From Candidatus Nitrosopelagicus sp. (GTDB taxonomy: Archaea > Thermoproteota > Nitrososphaeria > Nitrososphaerales > Nitrosopumilaceae), in NCBI GenBank assembly GCA_028345575.1, contig JAOMDR010000002.1:1-64000 (forward strand): a DNA stretch of 64,000 nt, given 5' to 3'. Of the stretch, positions 26,369-34,103 are shown one piece after another. The position numbers and the translations under genes were made by a program. The stretch's first letter is position 1. The number at the start of each line of letters is the position of its first letter. The notes beneath the pieces were generated by a model. It saw nothing but the letters and a program-made list of their open reading frames with translations, did not search any database and had not been told where the DNA came from.

Positions 26369-27829
26369 CTATTTTGTAAGTGTTTTAACTCGTTTTTCTA
26401 ATAATGTTAATGATTTTTTCACATTATCATTTTGAATTTTAATAGAATTTTTTAGAGTTACAAGTTTTCTGTTTCTTTGTCCAATCATTCGTGTTTGTTC
26501 TGAAGTGCCAGAAGATCCTTTTGATTTTCTTTGTTTAAGAGATGATGAGATGGTGGTTTTTTGAATTAACTCAAAAAGTTTTTGTAATTTAATCTCTTTA
26601 ATTTGAAGAGATTCAATTTCATCTAATTCTAGATCGGAGAGTAGTTTTTTTGAATTATGTGATAGTTGGACAAGGTTACCAACAATGTTATGTGCAGTAC
26701 GAAATGGTATTTTTTCAAGAACTAAATTTTCTGCCAAATCTAAAGCAACTAGAAATCCTTCTTCTGTTGCTTGTTGCATTTTTTCCTGATTAACGATAAG
26801 ATCAGACAACATTGATTTGATAATAATTAATGCAGTGATTGATGTTTTTGATGTTGACCAGATTGAAGATTTTATTTGTTGTAAATCCCTACTATAGCCA
26901 GAAGGCAAACCTTTGGTGGTAGTTAAGATAGATGTCAAATAGCCTATAACCTGAGATGTTTTTCCTCGTGTGAGTTCTAAGATATCAGGATTTTTCTTTT
27001 GTGGCATTACACTTGATGGTGATGTAAAATCATCAGAAAGTTCTATGAATGAAAATTCAGCTGAAGACCAAATGATAAAGTCTTCAGATAATCTACTTAG
27101 ATTTGTCATCATGATTGCAGAGTTTGCAACATATTCTGCTACAAAGTCACGCGTACTTGTTGCATCAATTGAATTTTCTACAAGAGATGTAAATCCAAGC
27201 ATTTTTGCAGTACTATCTCTATCAATAGGAAGACTAGTTCCCCCTACAGGACCAGCACCTAATGGACTTTGATTAACTCGTGTATACAATGACATGAATC
27301 TATCTAAATCACGGAATAGTGAATCGGCGTATGACAATAAGTAATGTGAGAATACTCCAACTTGAGCTTGTTGAAGATGTGTATAAAGTGGCATTATTGT
27401 TTTAGTATTTTCTTGTGCTGTTTTTAGTAAAGTGGAGATTGTTTCAATTAGACATTGTAATAATATGTTAATATCATCACGGATTTTTAGTCGAATATCA
27501 AGTGCCACTTGATCATTTCGTGAACGAGCAGTGTGCATTTTTCCACCATTTTCAATTCCAGTTTTCTTGATAACAAGAGATTCTATTAATTCATGAATAT
27601 CTTCAGGTTCAAAATCAGGCTGGGAGATGTTTCCGCCTTTTAGTTCTTCTAATGCAGTTAAAATTTTTTTTACCTCAATTTTTGACAAGAGTTTATTTTC
27701 ATATAACATGATGGCGTGTGCTTCGCTTCCGATGATATCATAAAATGCAATATCAGAATCGTCTTTTATGGATGAGACATAACTTAGTGTAATATCATCA
27801 AGATCTTTTCCTAATCGAGAACGATACAT
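26369..27829 (-). CDS. argH: Argininosuccinate lyase
   Basis: Splits argininosuccinate into arginine and fumarate, the last step of arginine synthesis. The 486-residue chain has HTARSRNDQVA, YTHLQQAQ and the signature SSVMPQKKNPD with its catalytic Ser. The start is most likely the ATG at 27829 (MYRSRLGKDL), which lies the same distance from the central TATA palindrome as the divergent gene's start. An ATG at 27835 is also in frame. Confidence 0.94.
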   Translation of the reverse strand: MYRSRLGKDLDDITLSYVSSIKDDSDIAFYDIIGSEAHAIMLYENKLLSKIEVKKILTALEELKGGNISQPDFEPEDIHELIESLVIKKTGIENGGKMHTARSRNDQVALDIRLKIRDDINILLQCLIETISTLLKTAQENTKTIMPLYTHLQQAQVGVFSHYLLSYADSLFRDLDRFMSLYTRVNQSPLGAGPVGGTSLPIDRDSTAKMLGFTSLVENSIDATSTRDFVAEYVANSAIMMTNLSRLSEDFIIWSSAEFSFIELSDDFTSPSSVMPQKKNPDILELTRGKTSQVIGYLTSILTTTKGLPSGYSRDLQQIKSSIWSTSKTSITALIIIKSMLSDLIVNQEKMQQATEEGFLVALDLAENLVLEKIPFRTAHNIVGNLVQLSHNSKKLLSDLELDEIESLQIKEIKLQKLFELIQKTTISSSLKQRKSKGSSGTSEQTRMIGQRNRKLVTLKNSIKIQNDNVKKSLTLLEKRVKTLTK

Positions 27830-27847
27830 CAACATGGATTCAAAATC

Positions 27848-27859
27848 GCTATATATAGC
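27848..27859. promoter_or_regulatory. Palindromic TATA box shared by two divergent genes
   Basis: GCTATATATAGC is a perfect 12-bp palindrome. Its centre is 24.5 bases from the ATG of argH at 27829 on one side and 24.5 bases from the ATG of the DUF59 gene at 27878 on the other. One TBP site could serve both leaderless genes. Confidence 0.65.
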
Positions 27860-27877
27860 AACTACGGATTCAATTCA

Positions 27878-28279
27878 ATGACACAAGATGTGAAACAGCT
27901 ACGAGTGAAAATTTTTGACGAATTATCACAAATTGTAGATCCTGAAATAAACACAACAATTACAGAATTAGAATTGATTGACGAAGTAGACATCAGTGAT
28001 GCAAATGTCAAAGTTGATTTACATCTAACAAGTCCATTTTGCCCAGCAGTTTTTGGATTTAAAATTTGTCAAGATATTCATGATAATTTATTGAGTATAC
28101 ATGGAATTGATGATGTGAAGGTAAATGTCTCAAATCACTTTATGGCTGAACAGATTAACAATCAAGTAAATAACAGTCCAAATCCTCACAAAAAGGAAGA
28201 TACAGTATCACATGGAGATAACACAAGTGGTGATTCCGTAAGTGACAAAAAAACCGAACCAGAAGAAAAGAAAGATTAA
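27878..28279 (+). CDS. MIP18/DUF59-family iron-sulfur assembly protein
   Basis: A 133-residue protein. Residues 1-95 form the DUF59 fold with VDPEINTTITEL (the DPE signature) and TSPFCPAV, where a Cys sits in the usual TxxxCP position. Family members such as SufT and the eukaryotic MIP18 help insert Fe-S clusters. The last 40 residues are a low-complexity polar tail rich in Asn, Ser, Asp and Lys. It faces argH and overlaps the convergent sdhB end by four bases; complex II genes need Fe-S clusters, a suggestive neighbourhood only. Confidence 0.82.
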   Translation: MTQDVKQLRVKIFDELSQIVDPEINTTITELELIDEVDISDANVKVDLHLTSPFCPAVFGFKICQDIHDNLLSIHGIDDVKVNVSNHFMAEQINNQVNNSPNPHKKEDTVSHGDNTSGDSVSDKKTEPEEKKD

Positions 28280-29052
28280 TCTCTAATTCCTAAAAGATAT
28301 CCTCTCAAAAGTTGAATTCCCATTGCAGGATCAACTCCTTTTGGACAAACTTGACTACATGAGCCAGCAAAGTGACATCTCCAAATTCCATGAGATTCAT
28401 CTATAACTTTGAGTCGTTTGTTTTTGCCTTTATCACGGTCATCAGCAATGTATCTGTAGGCCTGTGCTAATGCTTGAGGACCAACAAATGTCTTATCCAT
28501 CGCCATAGTTGGGCATGCAGAATTACATAAACCACATTTGATACAACTTGAAAATTGAATATATTTTTCAACATTTTCAGGACTCTGTAAAAATTCTCTT
28601 ATACCGCTTTCAGCATCAATTTCAGAATCTTCTCTAATAACATATGGCATTACTTTTTTGTGATTGTTTATCATTCGATCCATGTTTACAGCCAAATCTC
28701 GAACTACAGGATAGTTATCCATTGGCTCTACAGTTACAGTGTCAGAATCTAATTCAGATATTTTTGTGAAACATGCTAAACCAGGTTTGCCATTAATTTT
28801 CATTCCACAAGAACCACATGATGCTTGTCTACACGAATAACGAACTCCAACAGAATGATCAAGATGTGATTTAACATCTAGTAGGACATCTAGAACAGTT
28901 GTCCATTTTTCAATTGGAACAACAAAGTCATCAAATTTTTGTTCAGAGTTTACATTCGGATTACTTCGTTTAATTTTTATTTTTACAGATTTCGTAGAAG
29001 AAACTACTGTTTGAGATAGTTCGTCTGATAATTTAGGATGGATTGTTGCCAT
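28276..29052 (-). CDS. sdhB: Succinate dehydrogenase iron-sulfur subunit
   Basis: The electron-transfer subunit of complex II, 258 residues. The [2Fe-2S] site is CRQASCGSCG with a later Cys. The [4Fe-4S] site is CIKCGLCNSACP, and the third cluster region is CHFAGSCSQVCPKGVDP. I place the start at the ATG at 29052, which overlaps the sdhD stop (TAATG). The frame runs 25 codons further up inside sdhD. Last gene of the sdhACDB operon. Confidence 0.94.
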   Translation of the reverse strand: MATIHPKLSDELSQTVVSSTKSVKIKIKRSNPNVNSEQKFDDFVVPIEKWTTVLDVLLDVKSHLDHSVGVRYSCRQASCGSCGMKINGKPGLACFTKISELDSDTVTVEPMDNYPVVRDLAVNMDRMINNHKKVMPYVIREDSEIDAESGIREFLQSPENVEKYIQFSSCIKCGLCNSACPTMAMDKTFVGPQALAQAYRYIADDRDKGKNKRLKVIDESHGIWRCHFAGSCSQVCPKGVDPAMGIQLLRGYLLGIRD

Positions 29053-29405
29053 TATAGCATCCCCATGTTTGTCATAATTATAGTTCGCGAACCATATGCA
29101 ATTAATGCTGCCATTCCTGCAAGACATCCAATTGTTACAAGTTTTTCATATGTTGGACCTTGATTCATTTCTAACAGAATTACTCTCAAGCCATTAAATC
29201 CATGAACAGAAATCAAGATTAACAATAATTCAAGTAATATCGCATAACCTACACTTTCATAATTCGCAATTACGTTTTCATATTCTAATGATTCGTGAAA
29301 GTCTTGAGTCAGTCTCATCATTATGTGTATGACCGTTAAGAACAGTGCACCTAGGGCAGTGCCATAGTGTATCTTCATTATGATACTTTCTCTTAATACC
29401 ATCAT
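29052..29405 (-). CDS. sdhD: Succinate dehydrogenase membrane anchor SdhD
   Basis: A 117-residue protein with three hydrophobic helices (TALGALFLTVIHIMMRL, LLELLLILISVHGF, LAGMAALIAY). Its His residues, in VIHIMM and SVHGF, could bind heme. The start is the ATG at 29405, overlapping the sdhC stop by four bases (ATGA); a longer frame extends into sdhC. It anchors the catalytic subunits and forms the quinone site with SdhC. Confidence 0.85.
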   Translation of the reverse strand: MMVLRESIIMKIHYGTALGALFLTVIHIMMRLTQDFHESLEYENVIANYESVGYAILLELLLILISVHGFNGLRVILLEMNQGPTYEKLVTIGCLAGMAALIAYGSRTIIMTNMGML

Positions 29406-29842
29406 GCGAACATCACCGCCATTCCATACCACATTGCAAGGGCTGCCATACCTAATGTTGCATAGATACATGCTTTACCTTTCATGTTAATTGATTGAGG
29501 TTTGTATGGATAATCAGGCCTCTCTGCTTTTCCAATACCATAACCCATTTGTGCAATCATTAATCGAATTCCGTTTCCAGTGTGAAAAACACACATTCCA
29601 ATTACTAACGCTAAGAACAGATGACCTTCAGTTGTTTGAGTCATTTCTAATGACTTGTCCCAAACCGCTTTTCCGTCTAAGATATGACTTGTTTCATAAA
29701 TATGACCAATGAAATATGCCAAGAGACCAAGACCGGTTAATCGCATCAAAAGCCATGCTAATCTTTCGATACCAAATTTTCCAATTTTACTAGGATTTAG
29801 CCATCCCTTCAGTCCTTCTCTTGCTCCAGTTTCTCTTTCCAT
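29402..29842 (-). CDS. sdhC: Succinate dehydrogenase cytochrome b-type subunit SdhC
   Basis: 146 residues with three membrane helices. The N-terminal helix holds ERLAWLLMRLTGLGLLAYFI with the conserved R-x-T/S-G pattern, and a His follows at IGHIYE. A second His lies in GMCVFHTGNGIR. The gene overlaps the sdhA stop by one base. Together with SdhD it forms the membrane part of complex II. Confidence 0.9.
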   Translation of the reverse strand: MERETGAREGLKGWLNPSKIGKFGIERLAWLLMRLTGLGLLAYFIGHIYETSHILDGKAVWDKSLEMTQTTEGHLFLALVIGMCVFHTGNGIRLMIAQMGYGIGKAERPDYPYKPQSINMKGKACIYATLGMAALAMWYGMAVMFA

Positions 29843-31554
29843 TAGTATTTTCTCTCCACAGGTTTGTATTTAGTTATAGTAACTGGATGCTTCTTCATAA
29901 TTGGTTCGTTTGGATCATAATATGCCAGTGTGTGGTGAAGGAAATTTGCATCATCACGTGTTGGGAAATCTGTTCTTGAATGAGCTCCACGAGATTCTTT
30001 TCTATTTATAGCACCAACTAACACTACCTCAGCAACACGAAACATAGAATCTAACTCCATTACATTTTGGAAATTAGTGTTATACTCTTTAGCAGAATCA
30101 TCAACATGTTTCCAGGTTTTTTCTTTAAGTTCTCGCACCTTTTTTAGACCTTCGGCTAAATCATTATGATTTCTATAGACGTATGCTTTTGCATTGAGAA
30201 TTTCTGCAACTTCTTGTTTTACTTCATAGGGATTTACATCTCCACGTCCACGGAATATTCCATCAAAAATTCGAGTTTCTTCAGCAGCCACTAAATGAGT
30301 AGGAAATTGTGCAGAAGTATGTTCTTTTTCAATATAATCAACAGCTAATGACCCTGTGATTTTTCCCCAAACAATACATTCAGAAGTAGAGTTTGCTCCA
30401 AGACGATTTGCACCATGAACGCTGTTACATGCAGCTTCTCCTGCAGCCCAAACACCTTGAAGTTCAGCTGCACCGTCAATATTTGTATGAATTCCACCCA
30501 TCATGTAATGGCAAACAGGTCTGATGTCAATTGGTTCATCCGCAGGATCAATTCCTGAGAATTTAATTGAAATTTCTCTAATACCGCCTAGTTTAGCTTT
30601 AATCTTTTCATCACCTAAATGTCGTAAATCTAATTTCATGCAATCTTCTCCAGTTTCATGTTTGAATCCACGACCTTCATTAATCTCAGTCATAATAGAA
30701 CGTGAAACAATATCACGTGGAGCTAATTCCATTTTACCAGCCGCATAATTTTTCATAAATCGGTCACCATCTTTGTTTAGTAAATAACCACCTTCACCTC
30801 GTGCACCTTCAGTAATCAGAATTCCAGAAGGTAAAATTCCAGTAGGATGAAATTGTACAAACTCCATATCTTTTAGTCCCATTCCTGCACGATAAGCCAT
30901 ATCCAAACCATCAGGTGTCGATGATAATGCATATGTAGAATAACTAAAAATTCTTCCAGCACCGCCGGTTGCAATTATAAGCGCTTTACCTTTGATTGTG
31001 TAAAATGATCCAGATGATGTTTCTATTGCAGTTATTCCACAAAATTGTTTTCCGTCATGAACGATTGATGTTATGTACCATTCATTTAGAAATTCAATAT
31101 TGTCAAATTTTTGACAAGTATCGTATAAAGTCTGCATTTCAAAAAATCCGACTTTGTCAATAGCATAAGTTGCACGTGGGAAACTATATCCACCAAAATT
31201 ACGTTGATCAATTTTTCCGTTTTCTTGTCTAGACCAAGGCATTCCCCAATGTTCAAGTTGAAAAATTTCATTTGGCATCATGTGACATAATTTTTCAGCT
31301 GTATCTTGGTCTGCCAAAAAATCACTTCCTTTTACAGTATCATAAATGTGAGATTCTATTGTATCACCTTTTTCTTCTTGTATTACAGCAGCAGTTCCTC
31401 CTTCTGCAGATACTGAATGGGAACGCATTACCTGTGTTTTTGCAATAACACCAATCTTGATTTTTTGATTCTTCTTTGCGGCCTCAATAGCAGCACGTAA
31501 TCCTGCCAAACCAGAACCTGCAATTATTAGATCAAATTCAATAGAATCCGTCAT
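29842..31554 (-). CDS. sdhA: Succinate dehydrogenase flavoprotein subunit
   Basis: Oxidises succinate to fumarate with covalently bound FAD. 570 residues. The dinucleotide site is IAGSGLAGLRAA, and the FAD-linking His is in RSHSVSAEGGTAAV. Substrate-site segments MGGIHTNIDG, GANRLGANS and SRGAHSRTDFPTRDD are intact. It starts the sdhACDB operon, which is divergent from the PadR gene. In Nitrososphaerota this enzyme links the 4-hydroxybutyrate branch and the TCA reactions to quinone. Confidence 0.96.
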   Translation of the reverse strand: MTDSIEFDLIIAGSGLAGLRAAIEAAKKNQKIKIGVIAKTQVMRSHSVSAEGGTAAVIQEEKGDTIESHIYDTVKGSDFLADQDTAEKLCHMMPNEIFQLEHWGMPWSRQENGKIDQRNFGGYSFPRATYAIDKVGFFEMQTLYDTCQKFDNIEFLNEWYITSIVHDGKQFCGITAIETSSGSFYTIKGKALIIATGGAGRIFSYSTYALSSTPDGLDMAYRAGMGLKDMEFVQFHPTGILPSGILITEGARGEGGYLLNKDGDRFMKNYAAGKMELAPRDIVSRSIMTEINEGRGFKHETGEDCMKLDLRHLGDEKIKAKLGGIREISIKFSGIDPADEPIDIRPVCHYMMGGIHTNIDGAAELQGVWAAGEAACNSVHGANRLGANSTSECIVWGKITGSLAVDYIEKEHTSAQFPTHLVAAEETRIFDGIFRGRGDVNPYEVKQEVAEILNAKAYVYRNHNDLAEGLKKVRELKEKTWKHVDDSAKEYNTNFQNVMELDSMFRVAEVVLVGAINRKESRGAHSRTDFPTRDDANFLHHTLAYYDPNEPIMKKHPVTITKYKPVERKY

Positions 31555-31614
31555 TAATGAATAAAATTAGAAGAGGTTACTTATGTATTATAACAAAATA
31601 TCATGGATCGAATC

Positions 31615-31626
31615 ATTAATATATAT
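31615..31626 (+). promoter_or_regulatory. TATA box of the padR gene
   Basis: ATTAATATATAT is centred 26.5 bases ahead of the ATG at 31647, the distance expected for a leaderless archaeal message. Confidence 0.55.
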
Positions 31627-31644
31627 CGCTAGCGATATCGCTAG
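31625..31644. promoter_or_regulatory. Overlapping palindromes, likely PadR operator
   Basis: Two perfect palindromes overlap here: ATCGCTAGCGAT (31625-31636) and CTAGCGATATCGCTAG (31629-31644). They fill the space between the TATA box and the start codon of the regulator gene. A protein bound here would block transcription start, so autorepression is the simple reading. Confidence 0.65.
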
Positions 31645-31646
31645 TG

Positions 31647-32132
31647 ATGTTTAAGGAATGGACACAACGAGTTGGAAGCATGGTTCCAAGAGGATTCTCT
31701 AGATACTACATTTTACAACAATTGATGGAAAATCCACATACAGGAAAAGAAATTATTGATTCTGCAGTTGAAGCAAGTGCTGGAAACTGGAAACCATCAC
31801 CCGGACTAATTTACCCACTACTCGGCAGATTGCTAGATGAAGGTTTGATTGAAGAAAGTGAAAATGGAAAGTATCAGATTACAAATAACGGGAAAACAAT
31901 ACTAATGGATCTGGAAAACTGGAAAATGAATATGCAGCAACAAATGAGTACAATGATGCGACTGATGGATATGGGAAAATTCATGGGAATGGATATGTTA
32001 GAGAGAGTAACCATACTAGGTAATTTATTGAGTTCAAATGCAAGTAATATGACAAATCATGAAATTGAAAAATATAAGAAATTTCTCCAAGATGAATTAG
32101 AAAAAATCAAAGAGATGGATTCTAAAAAATAG
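31647..32132 (+). CDS. PadR-family transcriptional regulator
   Basis: 161 residues. The N-terminal winged helix has FSRYYILQQLMENPHTGKEI, then SPGLIYPLLGRLLDEGLIEE, the PadR signature. The C-terminal half is helical and Met-rich (WKMNMQQQMSTMMRLMDMG), probably for dimerisation or ligand sensing. The start is ATG 31647; a GTG at 31644 is less likely given the TATA spacing. The gene carries its own palindromic operator and faces sdhA, which it might also control. Confidence 0.88.
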   Translation: MFKEWTQRVGSMVPRGFSRYYILQQLMENPHTGKEIIDSAVEASAGNWKPSPGLIYPLLGRLLDEGLIEESENGKYQITNNGKTILMDLENWKMNMQQQMSTMMRLMDMGKFMGMDMLERVTILGNLLSSNASNMTNHEIEKYKKFLQDELEKIKEMDSKK

Positions 32133-32177
32133 ACACCTGTAGACTAATCATAAATAAAACAAGATTAGATAGATTTT

Positions 32178-33035
32178 ATGAAAAAACTTCGTAAACTAAT
32201 TAATGATAAATCAAAACCATTGGTAGTTCCAGGAGTTTATGATGCAATAGGAGCGAAAATTGCTCAAAAAGTAGGTTTTGATGCAATGTTTCAAACAGGT
32301 TATGGCACATCTGCAACATTGTTAGGAATGCCAGACTATGGATTCATCGGGTTATCTGAAACAACAGATAATGCAAGACGTATAGCAAATGCAATTTCAG
32401 TACCATTAATTGTAGATGTAGATACTGGTTATGGGAACGCATTAACTGTAAAAAAATTACTTCAAGATTTACAAGTTGCAGGAGTATCAGGTATATTTCT
32501 TGAAGATCAAAAATGGCCAAAAAGATGTGGTCATATGAAAGGAAAGGAGGTAGTTCAAAAAGAAGAGTATGGGGAGAAATTAGCAGCCGCAGTAGACGCA
32601 AAAGAGAACAAAGATTTCATCATAGTAGCTAGAACAGATGCTAGAGCCACAGAAGGATTAGATGATGCAATCGAGAGAGGAAAATATTATAAAAAAATTG
32701 GAGCAGACTTGATTTTTGTTGAAGCCCCAAAATCAATAGAAGAAATGAAAAAAATTGGTAAATCAATAAACGCTCCATTAGTTGCAAATATGATTGAAGG
32801 AGGAGCAACCCCAATCAGTTCAACAACAACATTGCATAAGATGGGATATCAGCTAATACTATATCCATTATCCATATTGTATGCAAATACATTCGCAACA
32901 ATGAAAATACTAAAAGAATTAAAAGATAAAGGTACCACTAAAAGACTCAAAAAAGATTTGGTTAATTTTGATCAGTTTAATGATATTGTTGAATTATCAA
33001 AATTTAGAAAATTGGAGAATAGATATTCAAAATAA
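32178..33035 (+). CDS. Isocitrate lyase/PEP mutase family, methylisocitrate-lyase-like
   Basis: A TIM-barrel C-C lyase of 285 residues. The metal-binding DVDTGYGN and the catalytic-loop motif KRCGHMKGK with its Cys match methylisocitrate lyase (PrpB). Related enzymes cleave oxaloacetate or other 2-hydroxy acids, so the substrate is uncertain. I see no citrate synthase or PrpD partner nearby, which makes a full methylcitrate cycle unproven here. It lies 46 bases after the padR gene on the same strand. Confidence 0.82.
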   Translation: MKKLRKLINDKSKPLVVPGVYDAIGAKIAQKVGFDAMFQTGYGTSATLLGMPDYGFIGLSETTDNARRIANAISVPLIVDVDTGYGNALTVKKLLQDLQVAGVSGIFLEDQKWPKRCGHMKGKEVVQKEEYGEKLAAAVDAKENKDFIIVARTDARATEGLDDAIERGKYYKKIGADLIFVEAPKSIEEMKKIGKSINAPLVANMIEGGATPISSTTTLHKMGYQLILYPLSILYANTFATMKILKELKDKGTTKRLKKDLVNFDQFNDIVELSKFRKLENRYSK

Positions 33036-33057
33036 AAAAGAAAAACTAGTAAAGAGT

Positions 33058-33345
33058 TTATTGAGTAGTTCTCTTTACTTCAATTTCTATTGTGGAAACA
33101 TTTCTTGTCTTACCGTCTTGTGACTCTAAACTTTCAGAGCCTATGGATATATTTCCAATGCTATATCCGGAGTTCTCGGTCTTTCTTGAAATTATTTGTG
33201 CAACATCTACGGCTCTACCGATACTCATTCCTCGAGCTTTGATGTTGACAGAAGGCAAGTTAGCCAATTGGATTAACGTTGAAGTAACGTATGCCATAAT
33301 TGGTTTCTTACCTATGAATACAGTGTCTCGTTGTTCGGTTGACAT
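33058..33345 (-). CDS. albA: Alba DNA/RNA-binding protein
   Basis: A 95-residue chromatin protein that binds DNA and RNA as a dimer. The N-terminal DTVFIGKKPIMAYV contains the DNA-contacting Lys pair, followed by VNIKARGMSIGRAVDVAQII, the Alba signature. A TATA box sits 22-30 bases upstream, so the message is probably leaderless. Its ATG overlaps the ATG of the divergent HEAT-repeat gene by two bases. Confidence 0.93.
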   Translation of the reverse strand: MSTEQRDTVFIGKKPIMAYVTSTLIQLANLPSVNIKARGMSIGRAVDVAQIISRKTENSGYSIGNISIGSESLESQDGKTRNVSTIEIEVKRTTQ

Positions 33346-33919
33346 GCGACTAAAATATTACGAGGATAATTTAAATCAAGATAGGTTGGGTAGAGAGGAA
33401 ATATTAGAATCATTCAAAAATGATGCTTCAAAGAAAAGTATTGTATCTAGATTAAGTCAGAATAAAGATCCAGAAATTATCCAAAAAATGATTGAATTAT
33501 TTGACGATGATGATATTGAGATAAGAGGAGAAGTATTCAGTACTTTACTTCTTAATCAAAATGAAATTTTTGAGGATTTGATTTTAGGATTAGGACATGA
33601 AAGTAAAAATGTACGAGCATATGTGACCTTAGTTTTAGCAAATAGAAATGAAAAAAATGGAATTAAAGAAATTAGAAAATTAACTAATGATCCAAGTGGT
33701 TTAGTTAGAACTTGCGCATATGGAGCATTAGGACATTTAGAAGTAAAAGAATCTGCTAAGGAACTACACCAAGGTGTTTTTGATTCAAATTTAGAGGCTG
33801 TAAAAAGTGCAGCATATGCATTAGCAAGAATTGGTGAAAAAATTTCAGACAAAGAAATCGAAGTATTACATAAATTAGATGAATCAGAATTAAGAAAAAT
33901 TTTAAAGTTTTTTAATTAA
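33344..33919 (+). CDS. HEAT-repeat protein
   Basis: 191 residues of paired helices. HEAT-like repeats run through DDDDIEIRGEVFSTLLLN, GHESKNVRAYVTLVLANR, DPSGLVRTCAYGALGHLE and DSNLEAVKSAAYALARIG. These scaffolds bind proteins; some archaeal PBS-lyase HEAT proteins are of unknown role. The frame is open back to 33092, but that part is antisense to albA. I start at the ATG at 33344; a TTG at 33386 is possible and would leave room for both promoters. Confidence 0.8.
   Translation: MRLKYYEDNLNQDRLGREEILESFKNDASKKSIVSRLSQNKDPEIIQKMIELFDDDDIEIRGEVFSTLLLNQNEIFEDLILGLGHESKNVRAYVTLVLANRNEKNGIKEIRKLTNDPSGLVRTCAYGALGHLEVKESAKELHQGVFDSNLEAVKSAAYALARIGEKISDKEIEVLHKLDESELRKILKFFN
33367..33375 (-). promoter_or_regulatory. 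TATA box of albA
   Basis: TTTAAATTA on the minus strand ends 21 bases before the albA ATG. It lies inside the first codons of the divergent HEAT-repeat frame. Confidence 0.6.
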
Positions 33920-33920
33920 A

Positions 33921-33997
33921 TGGTGGACCGAAAGGGATTTGAACCCTTGACCCCACGCATGCCATGCGCGTATTCTACCAGGCTGAACTATCGGCCC
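33921..33997 (-). tRNA. tRNA-Ala(GGC), CCA encoded
   Basis: The acceptor GGGCCGA pairs with TCGGTCC and contains the G3-U70 pair that marks tRNA-Ala. The anticodon stem CGCGC/GCGTG holds loop ATGGCAT, anticodon GGC. The T-loop is TTCAAAT. Discriminator A is followed by an encoded CCA, unlike the other tRNAs here. Confidence 0.92.
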
Positions 33998-34071
33998 ATG
34001 AACCTAATGATTCGTTTTCTTAAAAAATCACCAACATTTAACTTAATTTGACTTAGGCTAATCTAACAGAA

Positions 34072-34082
34072 GATATTTAAAC
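34072..34082 (+). promoter_or_regulatory. TATA box of the second flavin reductase gene
   Basis: GATATTTAAAC is centred about 27 bases ahead of the ATG at 34104, consistent with a leaderless message. Confidence 0.5.
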
Positions 34083-34103
34083 ATAAATTCGTATTTTTAA
34101 GAA

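Noticed and set aside
33092-33343. 84-codon N-terminal extension of the HEAT-repeat protein
   Set aside because: It is antisense to albA over nearly its whole length and shows no HEAT pattern. The frame is open only by chance.
33921-33923. Encoded CCA on tRNA-Ala as a sign of foreign origin
   Set aside because: A three-base match can arise by chance, and the tRNA body looks like those of its neighbours.
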